Positions 1-8,076 of a stretch of DNA of 12,950 nucleotides are shown here, piece by piece; within the stretch, counting starts at the first letter, position 1, and each line of letters starts with the position of its first letter. Origin of the DNA: Fidelibacterota bacterium. Its GTDB lineage: Bacteria > Fidelibacterota > UBA2242 > JAFGTP01. The DNA lies in contig JAIPJV010000024.1 in assembly GCA_021734005.1 (NCBI GenBank), forward strand, positions 1-12,950, given 5' to 3'. The position numbers and the translations under genes are program-made. The notes beneath the pieces are model-generated. The model searched no databases, was not told the DNA's origin, and worked only from the letters and a program-made list of their open reading frames with translations.

Positions 1-656
1 GGATAATACCTTCTTCCCTCAAAACGGTCTTCTCTTATTTTTTCCAGATCCTGGGCATCATTAGCAACAAAATAACAGGATAAATCCGCTTTAAAGACAT
101 CCTGGCCAAAACGACCATTCCAGCTGCCGGGATAGATCAGAGTATCCTGGCCATTACTGCCAACAGCAGGCCAGCCATTTTTAGGCCAGCTTTCAGGTTT
201 GTCACTCATGGCCGGCGTCTCTGATGTTAGACTATGATAACCGTCTGTTGGATAAATTGCCCATTTGTAACCACCTTCAGGAGGAGTGTCAGAAGCCTCC
301 CGGGTATTAGTTTGAACATAATAGAGAGTATCTATATTTTCACTATTTTCAACCTGAGTCAAATCATCAACAACTTCATTACGAGCAGTATCGAGAAATA
401 CACGGGCACCTATCTGAAACCAGATTCCATCATGAGATTTTGTTGAGTTATAATTATTAGGCCAGATTGCTACAGGATAACCCAAATCACAGCAGTCGCC
501 CAGTTCAGTTGTATTCCTAAACTGAAGGTAAACTCTGTTACCGTCCATAAATCCTTTTCGATTATGCCTAACATCCCCGGCTCCATCATTGGGAACACTT
601 GTTTGTGATAGGATTAATTGGCTAAAAAATAAAATTACAAACAATATTTTTTTCAT
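1..656 (-). CDS. Secreted protein, paralogue of the 1138-residue neighbour (3' part outside the window)
   Basis: Reading leftward from an ATG at 656, the frame stays open to the window edge, giving 218 residues and no stop. The first 18 or so residues (MKKILFVILFFSQLILSQ) are a clear Sec signal peptide, so the product is exported. An SD-like GGAGAAG lies at 659-665, and the gene begins 23 bases after the stop of the gene before it, which suggests one operon. The mature part matches the N-terminus of that upstream gene block by block: DGNR, a WP.(E/N)YN(A/S)T segment, a VGA(K/R)V(Y/F)LD segment, TPA(I/M)SD, WNGR and YFVANDA. It is therefore a tandem paralogue. A C-terminal sorting domain is expected by analogy but lies outside the window. 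A Cys-Cys pair (GDCCDLG) near residue 55 has no counterpart in the paralogue. The molecular function is unknown; a surface or secreted binding protein is a guess. Confidence 0.85.
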   Translation of the reverse strand, partial: MKKILFVILFFSQLILSQTSVPNDGAGDVRHNRKGFMDGNRVYLQFRNTTELGDCCDLGYPVAIWPNNYNSTKSHDGIWFQIGARVFLDTARNEVVDDLTQVENSENIDTLYYVQTNTREASDTPPEGGYKWAIYPTDGYHSLTSETPAMSDKPESWPKNGWPAVGSNGQDTLIYPGSWNGRFGQDVFKADLSCYFVANDAQDLEKIREDRFEGRRYY

Positions 657-679
657 AACTTCTCCACTTACTCTCCATT

Positions 680-3600
680 CTATTTGATAATAGCAAACTT
701 GTCCATAATGGTTTCGCCGGTAATTTCTGATGTGACTCTGTATATGTAATATCCAGGAGCAACCGACTTACCATCTTTATTAGTAAGATCCCAATAGGCG
801 ATACCATTTCCAACATCTTCAACATTTCCTGCTGACATTGACTCTCTGTAAGAATTATTGATAACCAGTTCATCTACAAGGAGACCGGTTATTGTATAAA
901 TTTTGATTGTACATCTCTCAGGTAAATGAGTAAACATCATTCTTCTCTGCCAATTTCCCTGTTCACCTGCCGGTTCGGAAATATTGGTAAAAATGTAAGG
1001 ATTGGGAACTACCTGGATTTTATCCATATTGCTGCTAATTTTTTCGGGATCTTCAGTATCATAACCATTAACCCTGAAGGTCACATAATCGCCATCAAAG
1101 AAAGGTCTTTGATACCGAATTTGAAAAACATCACCTGGCTGGGGTAATTGGGTTTCAGATTCAGCATCATTAAAATCAAGAATAGCAGCCAAAAGAGTAC
1201 TATTGAACTTCCAACCACCACGTCGGGAATAAGTACTATGACCGAGTAATAGGGCATCTTCATCAAGATCAAATTCACCATTGTTATTTTTATCCCAGGT
1301 AACAATATCAGCAGTATCAGGATTTCCGAGAGAATCAGTTACTGACCAATTTAACACATAAAAATTATAAGACTGATCGAATAGAACATTTTCAATTTTT
1401 TCCTTATTGAAATCATAAACAAGAGTATTATTAGATACAGTTGTATAAGCGCTATCATTATCAGTAAAGATTATATCATAGTCAAAAGCCATGTATTTTT
1501 TATATCTCATTTCCGCAACTTGCAAGTTATAAGGACTACTACCAGTTTGCCAACCAGTTTTTTCTTTGTCGAGATAAGCCACTTGAGAAGGCACGCTAAA
1601 ATTGACTTTAAGACCGTCAAAAGAGGCCGTTTCAAGTGTTGTGGCTGTGTCCATTACAACCCAACCATCAGGAGCATGATTCCATTCCGCATCATCATAG
1701 CGATCATAATAAAAATTCTGGGCATTATACTTTTTGCTATTTTCATAGTAAACAATTTCGCCAGTCGAAGTATCGTCTTCTACATCAGTAATATCATATA
1801 TTTTAAAGCCCTCGGTTCTATAGATACAGGCCCAGTCAACATAATAAGAAGAACCACCAGGCGGACCCTCTTCTGATTCAAAGACCATCTTATATTCATG
1901 GCCGGGTTCAATATTTGCGTCAACAAAAATTTCAGGCTCAACCGTTCCCGTACCAAGAGCATCACGGCCGGTAACTTCTATTCCAGCCCCTTTAAAGCCT
2001 GCACTTGAAATTCTTGGAGTTACTGCTACGACATTTTCAGAAAAATTGCCTGGTTCAAGAACAAAATCGGATTCAAGAGGGGCAACTCCATCACCAACCT
2101 GATAAGTTCCACTATTGTAAGCAGTGACTACATAGTAATATTTTACACCATTTTGGACACTGTTGTCTATAAAGAAATTTTTGACACCAATATCTGAGCC
2201 AAGGAAAAATCCACTTCCTCGTTCAGCGCCGTAATTTACAAATTGAGATTTTCCATTGACCAGGTCATACTGAGCAATAGGTTTATATTTAAACAAGACT
2301 CCGTATCCGTCAGTGACTTCCAGAGCGTCCTGTAAATTAGCATCTGTGGCCCGATAGACTTTGTAGCCTTCAAAATTATTTATATCATTTAGAAAGGGTT
2401 GATTGCCAAATTGACGGGCAATATCATCCCAGACTATGGTCACTCTGCCATCGCTCGCTGAAGCACTGACTTCAGGTCTGACAGGCGGTTTCATAAATTG
2501 AAAATCTTCACTAACAACTTTGTCAAGAATGGTTTTACGATTAAAAAGATCGGGAGCAGAGAAACTATTATTAAAATTCATTAATCCGCTTAAAGGGTCG
2601 GCGGAATGAATTTCAGCATAGGAAAAAGTTGTGGTCTTACTATTAGGGAAGGTAAAATTATCAGAGGCTAATAATTGAACGTAATTAGAGACAACATTGG
2701 CCTTTAAGTTGTGATCATCGTCATTTAGGAAATCAACCAGTGATTTATTATCCATGAAACCGTAATTTGAATCAAAATTATTTTTATCAAGAATGGAATA
2801 TTTAGTTGCGCCGACCTGATCACCTTCATCATTATCAACCATACCAAAATTTGGTTCTCCCTGATCTGGCATGTGATTACCTTCACCTTCATCAGGCCCT
2901 TCATAGCCAATATCATAAGGTCCGATTCCATCTTTGCCAACATCATCGCCTGGTGAATCATAGCCGTAATCGTAAATACCATTCCCATCTGTGTCTGTTC
3001 CATCTTTCCAATCCCGGTCTTCATCACCGCTCCAATAAGCTTTCTCTGCAAATGAAGAATCGAAATTAAAATAGGATAAAAAATCAGGAACATTACTTAC
3101 ACCTGTAAATCCAGATACACGCGATCCGGCATCATTGGTTTGACTCTCATCTGCCAGTCCATCGCCATCATTATCTAGGCCATCGTTACTATTATCCGGT
3201 GTGGTTGTGCTAGTCAATCCTACTACACCGGGATGATCGGGACGCTCATTAGGTAAAAAATTGGTATCCCATTCAAAAATAGTTTTCATCGAATCGGGAA
3301 TATAGAGCATTTCACCATGATAATACTCATCTCCTCCGATGCCATTATCCCGGTATAATCCGACAAAAATATCCGGCAATGTATAATTTGACGTATTAGA
3401 GATTTCATATTCCCAAATAATTGTGTTATCCATGGGATACTGTTTCCACTGCAATGATCGTACTTCAGTTCTCAGTCCAAGTCCACCCCACTCATCATTA
3501 TCCATTGGTTTGTATTTATCAATATGTTCTTTATTGGATGCATCGTTAGCCACAAAGTAGGCTTCCAGATCAGAATTTGTATAATTTTTCCCTCTCCTAC

Positions 3601-4096
3601 CATTCCAGTATTTTTCACTATTTGTCCAGGTAACATCCGGCCAGGTCATAGGCCAGGTATTAGGATCATCACTAATTGCTGGAGTTGGTGACCCTTCTAA
3701 ATAATAGCCCTCTACTGGAGCGAAACCGTTCTTTGCTTGATTGCCATCACTCTCGAGAAAATAAATTGAATCAACAGCAGTTGCAGTTTGGTCAGGGTCT
3801 TGAATTGGATTGTCATCAGCGTCAAGATAAACTTTTGCGCCTACCAGGAATTTAGTCTCAGAACTTATTTGAGTTGCATTATATTCTGAAGGCCAAAATT
3901 CTATCCCGGTTCCTCTATTTTTGCCTTGACCAAGTTTAGTATTATTTTGGAAAACACTAATAATTCGATTTCCATCCAGCTGGCCTGTTTTTAAATTCGA
4001 TAGATTTCCGGGAGGATCATCAGGTAAAGCATCCTGCCCTAAAACAAAACCAAATATTAATGGAATTATTAGTATTGCTTTTTTTATAACTTTCAT
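680..4096 (-). CDS. Large secreted protein with Ca-binding-like loops, Fn3-like region and T9SS-type sorting domain
   Basis: 1138 residues from the ATG at 4096. Signal peptide at about residues 1-20 (MKVIKKAILIIPLIFGFVLG). Residues 39-196 form a block shared with the downstream paralogue (DGNR ... WNGR ... YFVANDA). Residues 300-430 are very rich in Asp/Gly, with thrombospondin-type-3-like loops such as DNDGDGLADE (3146-3175) and DTDGNGIYD (2969-2995). Residues 540-670 look fibronectin-III-like (VTIVWDD, FEGYKVYRAT, KYYYVVTAYNSG). A complete EF-hand-type loop, DKNNNGEFDLDE, sits at 1259-1294. The last 110 or so residues carry VVPNPY, FTHLPERCTIKIYTITG, APGYYIYRV and a DKFAIIK end, the pattern of FCB T9SS-type (Por) sorting or FlgD-like domains. 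The protein is thus probably exported through the outer membrane and anchored or released. No catalytic motif was seen. An alternative GTG start at 4105 would overlap the SD. The function is not recognised; binding or scaffold roles are inference. Confidence 0.88.
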   Translation of the reverse strand: MKVIKKAILIIPLIFGFVLGQDALPDDPPGNLSNLKTGQLDGNRIISVFQNNTKLGQGKNRGTGIEFWPSEYNATQISSETKFLVGAKVYLDADDNPIQDPDQTATAVDSIYFLESDGNQAKNGFAPVEGYYLEGSPTPAISDDPNTWPMTWPDVTWTNSEKYWNGRRGKNYTNSDLEAYFVANDASNKEHIDKYKPMDNDEWGGLGLRTEVRSLQWKQYPMDNTIIWEYEISNTSNYTLPDIFVGLYRDNGIGGDEYYHGEMLYIPDSMKTIFEWDTNFLPNERPDHPGVVGLTSTTTPDNSNDGLDNDGDGLADESQTNDAGSRVSGFTGVSNVPDFLSYFNFDSSFAEKAYWSGDEDRDWKDGTDTDGNGIYDYGYDSPGDDVGKDGIGPYDIGYEGPDEGEGNHMPDQGEPNFGMVDNDEGDQVGATKYSILDKNNFDSNYGFMDNKSLVDFLNDDDHNLKANVVSNYVQLLASDNFTFPNSKTTTFSYAEIHSADPLSGLMNFNNSFSAPDLFNRKTILDKVVSEDFQFMKPPVRPEVSASASDGRVTIVWDDIARQFGNQPFLNDINNFEGYKVYRATDANLQDALEVTDGYGVLFKYKPIAQYDLVNGKSQFVNYGAERGSGFFLGSDIGVKNFFIDNSVQNGVKYYYVVTAYNSGTYQVGDGVAPLESDFVLEPGNFSENVVAVTPRISSAGFKGAGIEVTGRDALGTGTVEPEIFVDANIEPGHEYKMVFESEEGPPGGSSYYVDWACIYRTEGFKIYDITDVEDDTSTGEIVYYENSKKYNAQNFYYDRYDDAEWNHAPDGWVVMDTATTLETASFDGLKVNFSVPSQVAYLDKEKTGWQTGSSPYNLQVAEMRYKKYMAFDYDIIFTDNDSAYTTVSNNTLVYDFNKEKIENVLFDQSYNFYVLNWSVTDSLGNPDTADIVTWDKNNNGEFDLDEDALLLGHSTYSRRGGWKFNSTLLAAILDFNDAESETQLPQPGDVFQIRYQRPFFDGDYVTFRVNGYDTEDPEKISSNMDKIQVVPNPYIFTNISEPAGEQGNWQRRMMFTHLPERCTIKIYTITGLLVDELVINNSYRESMSAGNVEDVGNGIAYWDLTNKDGKSVAPGYYIYRVTSEITGETIMDKFAIIK

Positions 4097-4101
4097 ACCT
4101 T

Positions 4102-4107
4102 TCACCT
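4102..4107 (-). promoter_or_regulatory. Ribosome binding site deciding the ATG start at 4096
   Basis: On the minus strand this reads AGGTGA and ends 5 bases before the ATG at 4096. The longest open frame would start with the GTG at 4105, but that codon lies inside this SD, so the ATG is the better start. It also gives a cleaner signal peptide. Confidence 0.6.
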
Positions 4108-4119
4108 ATTTATATATAT

Positions 4120-5175
4120 TTAGAATGAAAATCCGAAACTATAAGAATGCAAGTAGCCGAGAACTCCCATATCACGGGCTGCATAGTCGAAAGAAACGCC
4201 ATAATTATCAAGCAGATTCATTTCCAATCCACCACCAAAAGTAACTCCATAAGGAGCATCATCCATTAACAAGCCTTTGTAACCTGATCTGAGATAAAAT
4301 TCGCCAACAGGATTAACTGTAAGGCTATACTGAGCTCCAACATTAATATATTCTGAATTGTTATTCGGATGCAGAGCATCGGTACTCAAGATTAAGCGAT
4401 GATGATCAGTTAGGATGGGTGAGAAAGAAACACCAATTCTGAATAAAAGTGGCAATTCCCAGTCTCCAGTTTCATATTTTACTGGAACATAAGCATAATT
4501 ACCTTCATTTTCTGATGGGTCAAGTCGCTCTTTAATATTTTTGCCATCATAGTGTAATCTTGTTCCATAATTACTAATCGACATACCAATATTGAGACCA
4601 TGGCCTGGTTCGCCAGTCCAGTTTAGAAAATTCGTATTAACAATGGAGCCAAAGTCAAGGGCAAAAGCAGAAGCGCTTGTTCTCCAGATCCTGGAGTTTA
4701 TATATTTTCCAGTTACACCAAAAGAAAACCATTGAGCCAGCTTTCTGCCGTAGGAGAATTGCAGGCTGAGATCCTGACCAGTATATGTTTCTCCAGTTCC
4801 TTCCTGATAATCCATTGTAGTCACGTCTTCTTCACCATAATTTGTATTAATAAAACTAAGGGCAAACGTACCTAGAACCGGATTGGTATAAGCAAAAGCG
4901 CCCATGGAAAAATTAATATCAACGACCCAGGGCTGGATATTCGAAGTCAATTCATTCTTTTCCATATAACCTAATCCTGCCGGGTTCCAGTACACAGAAC
5001 TAATATCATTAACAACGCTCACATAAGCATCACCCATGGCTACTCCGGCACTTCCAAAGCCCAATTCCAGAAAATTACCTGAAGTTGTACCAACACGATA
5101 AGGTCCAGCAGCATGCCCCAGACTAAAAAATACACATATAACCAAACTTAGAAATAATAGTTTTGTGTTTCTCAT
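4120..5175 (-). CDS. PorV/PorQ-family outer-membrane beta-barrel protein
   Basis: 351 residues from the ATG at 5175. It begins with a signal peptide (MRNTKLLFLSLVICVFFSLGHA) followed by the family hallmark at residues 30-70: GTTSGNFLELGFGSAGVAMG, then DAYVSVVNDISSVYWNPAGLG. This N-terminal signature, the length and the alternating beta-strand pattern ending in an aromatic residue (SYSFGFSF) are those of the PorV/PorQ (UPF0164-like) barrels, distant relatives of FadL. In Bacteroidota, PorV binds the C-terminal domains of type IX secretion cargo at the outer membrane and shuttles them to the attachment complex. Many FCB genomes carry several copies of unknown role. Here it sits between a TonB receptor and two sorting-domain-type cargo genes, so a cargo-specific shuttle or a specialised channel are both plausible. 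It starts 21 bases after the receptor gene. Family assignment is firm; the exact role is not. Confidence 0.87.
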   Translation of the reverse strand: MRNTKLLFLSLVICVFFSLGHAAGPYRVGTTSGNFLELGFGSAGVAMGDAYVSVVNDISSVYWNPAGLGYMEKNELTSNIQPWVVDINFSMGAFAYTNPVLGTFALSFINTNYGEEDVTTMDYQEGTGETYTGQDLSLQFSYGRKLAQWFSFGVTGKYINSRIWRTSASAFALDFGSIVNTNFLNWTGEPGHGLNIGMSISNYGTRLHYDGKNIKERLDPSENEGNYAYVPVKYETGDWELPLLFRIGVSFSPILTDHHRLILSTDALHPNNNSEYINVGAQYSLTVNPVGEFYLRSGYKGLLMDDAPYGVTFGGGLEMNLLDNYGVSFDYAARDMGVLGYLHSYSFGFSF

Positions 5176-5178
5176 AAT

Positions 5179-5185
5179 CTTCCTC
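5179..5185 (-). promoter_or_regulatory. Ribosome binding site deciding the ATG start at 5175
   Basis: The minus strand reads GAGGAAG just upstream of the ATG at 5175 (core GAGGA 5 bases away). An in-frame ATG four codons earlier, at 5187, overlaps this SD and has only a weak A-rich stretch before it. The start at 5175 is preferred. Confidence 0.6.
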
Positions 5186-5196
5186 ATATTTTATCT

Positions 5197-8049
5197 TTAC
5201 TTAAATAATATATTAACACCAAATTTTACTTCCCGGGGAGTGACATAAACGCCAGGATTTACATAGGACTCTTGATATTCTAGAAAATTTGACCGATACT
5301 GTTCAATTGTTTCTTCTCTTTCAATAATTACATTAGCCTGTCCTGTAGTATTATTAACATAAGGTTGACTTGTAACAGGATTTGTACCGACATTTAATCT
5401 GTCAAAAAGATTATAAACAGATAGAGTAAATTTCATTGCGAACTGTTCTGAGATATCTATGCTATAATGAGATTTGAGATCAATTGAAATGGAATACGGT
5501 CCGACTGCATTATTATCATAAAGTCTAACTTTTTCTAAGCGGGATTCATCAATTGGGTCCCAGGTATATCGTGTTCCTGAATTAAAATATCCAACCAGAT
5601 TAATGCCGTAATTTTCTTGAACATAGCCAAGACTCATATTAAATGTGTGTCTCTGATCCCAGGACATTGGTATCAAAACAGGAACTGGATCTACATTTCC
5701 ACTAATGGCATTATAAGTTGAAGTTGGATTATTGGCATTTCCTCTGGTGTACATGAGAGTATAGTTGACTCCCAGTCTCCAGGGTCGGCTAAAATAATCA
5801 AGCTTCAATTCGAGACCTTTAGTATTTCCATAATCCTTATTTCCATACAAACCATATCTAACCCGGTTGTATGTTTCACGAACTTTGACAGTAGTTAAAT
5901 TGTAAATGTCCTTATAGAATATAGAAACATCAAGCAGCAGATTAGGCATCAATTCCTGTTGCAGACCAAGTTCATATTTGACAGTCTTTTGAGCATCCAG
6001 GTTAGGATTACCCAAAGTTGATGTAAAATCTCTTTCACCCACGAGAAATCTGTGATTTGTATAAAAGTGACTGAGTTGAGGCATCTGAAAGAAATGTCCA
6101 TAAGCAAAATGTAAAGAGGCCACGTCACTTAGAGAATAGGACAAACCAAATCGGGGTGAAAGCTGAATTTGCGGTTCTGCATCAGGATAATCTGAGTAGC
6201 GTTCATCCCTCAAAGAATCAGGATAATAGATTTGATTGGCAGGATTACGATAATTCGTTGGATAGATTGTATTGGAATTAAAATAATCATATCGCAAACC
6301 AATATTAATTGTCATGTCTTCGAATTCCATTTTATCCTGGATAAATCCAGAAAATTCATAGGGATTTTTGGTATAATTATCCATTCCAAACACTGTATCA
6401 GGCACTAATTCCAGTTCATAAAGACCTTCTGGTAAGATCACTTTTTCATTTTCATAATCATAGATTATAGAATCGTAAAGGGCCGGTTCATTTCGATACA
6501 CATTCCGAACAGGTTTATTAAAAATGGAAACTTCATGATAAATAGCATCAAAACCGGCTTTAATACTGTGGTGTTTATTAACCTGCCAGGTAATATCCCC
6601 TTTTGCGGATATTTTTGATGATGATCTTCCACTATAGCCAGGCGGTAAGCCACTATTGCGGGTATAGCGGGGATCAATAGGATCTTTGTAGTAATAACTT
6701 TCCTGTTTTAAATAATCGCCACCAAAACTTAAATTGTAGAAGAGTTTCGTAGATAACATATGGTTAATCCGCATCTGATAAGAGTAGGAATTTCTGTAAT
6801 TTGTCTGCCTGCCGTCAGGACTGAATCTACTTCCAAAATCATATCCCTGCCACTCATCACTATTGTTAATATAAGTAAGATTTATTTTAAATTTACTAAA
6901 AGGCTTCAAAGTTAAGCGGCCCAAAAAGTTCAGATTTTTGCTCCAGTTCATAGGCACATAGGCACTGTCGCCAGTATGTTCTGAATAAAATTGCGGTATT
7001 CCGGTCAAGGTGTTGACAAGACTATCTGTATCAATTCCTTCATATTTTTCCGGATATCTATAAAAATCAAATTCCTTCTCATAAACACCCCAGGGCGTAT
7101 TGGGTGCCTTGCCTGTGACGTAGTAAGGTCTTGATAAATCACTATAATCACCAGGATTAAAGCGTCTGATACCATTGAGATGACCAAGAATATCTCTATA
7201 ACGAAGATTGGTAAAAAAAGTGATCTTATCTTTGATAATGGGACCGCCAAGGTTTATGCTATAATCCTGATTGCGGGTCACTTCAGTAGGTTCAAGACCT
7301 ATAAATAGGTCCGTATTATCAGTATAATAATTTGAAAACAGGCCACTGACTTTTCCTTCAAATGTGCTTCCACCTTCTTTAGGAATAATATTTACCATAC
7401 CGCTCATAGCGCGGCCGTATTCAGCATTAAATATACCGGTTATTACTTCCATGTCCTGAACAGCATCAGGATCTAGATTAACAGATTTGGAGTCACCAGT
7501 ATAGCTATCATTGATCTGCATCCCATCAATCATGTAAGAAACCTCACCAGAACGTCCGCCTCTAAAATGGCCCTGAACAACACCAGCCTGCATTTGGACA
7601 ACCTGATCAATATTTTCAACAGGAAGTGTAGAAATATTATCGGAACTGATGTTTTTAACTGTACTGGTTTGATCTTTTTTAACTTTTATCCGCTCAGCCT
7701 GAACTACTATTGATTCACCTTGAATTGTACCTGGACTGAGTCCAGCATCGATAGTTGTAGTTCTATTTACTGAAACATCCACATCTTTAACAACATATTG
7801 TTGATATCCCATCATGCTGAAAGCCATCTCATATTTACCGGGCGAAACATTCAATAGAATGTAATTACCATTCATATCGGTAGCAGTTCCTATACCGGAG
7901 GCACCTCGTAAGATAACATTAACTCCTGATAATGGTTCTCCCGACTCTTTATCAATTACCTGCCCTCGAATTTTTCCAGTCTGAGCCTGCAAAACTGTGC
8001 AAAATATCAAAAAACCGACTATGAGTATTTTTTTGTTATTCCAAAACAT
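5197..8049 (-). CDS. TonB-dependent outer-membrane receptor with carboxypeptidase-regulatory-like N-domain
   Basis: 950 residues. Signal peptide at 1-22 (ends VLQAQ). Residues 25-104 are a CarboxypepD_reg-like beta-sandwich (GKIRGQVIDKESGEPLSGVN ... GTATDMNGNYILLNVSPGKY). A TonB-box-like ESIVVQA follows at residues 112-118 (7696-7716). The plug domain covers roughly 125-225 and includes FRGGRSGEVSYMIDGMQIND and YGRAMSGMVNIIPKEGG. The rest, to GVNILFK, is an aromatic-rich beta-barrel of normal size. Such receptors import ligands across the outer membrane using TonB-ExbBD energy. The plug motif is of the 'GGRSGEVSY(M/L)IDG' kind rather than the classic SusC form, and no SusD lipoprotein gene is adjacent. 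An SD (AAGAGGA, 8060-8066) precedes the ATG. It lies 27 bases after the symporter gene. The ligand is unknown; siderophore, glycan and peptide are all possible. Confidence 0.92.
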   Translation of the reverse strand: MFWNNKKILIVGFLIFCTVLQAQTGKIRGQVIDKESGEPLSGVNVILRGASGIGTATDMNGNYILLNVSPGKYEMAFSMMGYQQYVVKDVDVSVNRTTTIDAGLSPGTIQGESIVVQAERIKVKKDQTSTVKNISSDNISTLPVENIDQVVQMQAGVVQGHFRGGRSGEVSYMIDGMQINDSYTGDSKSVNLDPDAVQDMEVITGIFNAEYGRAMSGMVNIIPKEGGSTFEGKVSGLFSNYYTDNTDLFIGLEPTEVTRNQDYSINLGGPIIKDKITFFTNLRYRDILGHLNGIRRFNPGDYSDLSRPYYVTGKAPNTPWGVYEKEFDFYRYPEKYEGIDTDSLVNTLTGIPQFYSEHTGDSAYVPMNWSKNLNFLGRLTLKPFSKFKINLTYINNSDEWQGYDFGSRFSPDGRQTNYRNSYSYQMRINHMLSTKLFYNLSFGGDYLKQESYYYKDPIDPRYTRNSGLPPGYSGRSSSKISAKGDITWQVNKHHSIKAGFDAIYHEVSIFNKPVRNVYRNEPALYDSIIYDYENEKVILPEGLYELELVPDTVFGMDNYTKNPYEFSGFIQDKMEFEDMTINIGLRYDYFNSNTIYPTNYRNPANQIYYPDSLRDERYSDYPDAEPQIQLSPRFGLSYSLSDVASLHFAYGHFFQMPQLSHFYTNHRFLVGERDFTSTLGNPNLDAQKTVKYELGLQQELMPNLLLDVSIFYKDIYNLTTVKVRETYNRVRYGLYGNKDYGNTKGLELKLDYFSRPWRLGVNYTLMYTRGNANNPTSTYNAISGNVDPVPVLIPMSWDQRHTFNMSLGYVQENYGINLVGYFNSGTRYTWDPIDESRLEKVRLYDNNAVGPYSISIDLKSHYSIDISEQFAMKFTLSVYNLFDRLNVGTNPVTSQPYVNNTTGQANVIIEREETIEQYRSNFLEYQESYVNPGVYVTPREVKFGVNILFK

Positions 8050-8076
8050 GATAATTTGTTCCTCTTCTTTTTTATA

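Noticed and set aside
171..190. Short direct repeat GGCCAGC ... GGCCAGC
   Set aside because: It encodes two Trp-Pro units in the left-edge protein and has no further copies or array structure, so no CRISPR or regulatory repeat is inferred.
1520..1876. 118-codon open frame on the plus strand
   Set aside because: It lies wholly antisense to the giant secreted protein, has no SD or family resemblance, and its composition is that of a shadow of the coding strand.
2725..3093. 122-codon minus-strand frame within the giant protein gene
   Set aside because: It is an alternate frame of the Asp/Gly-rich region; the low-complexity codons there keep stops away, giving Met/Ile-rich nonsense.
5197..8049. 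Calling the receptor SusC
   Set aside because: The plug motif differs from typical SusC and no SusD-like lipoprotein is encoded nearby, so only the general TonB-dependent receptor name is used.
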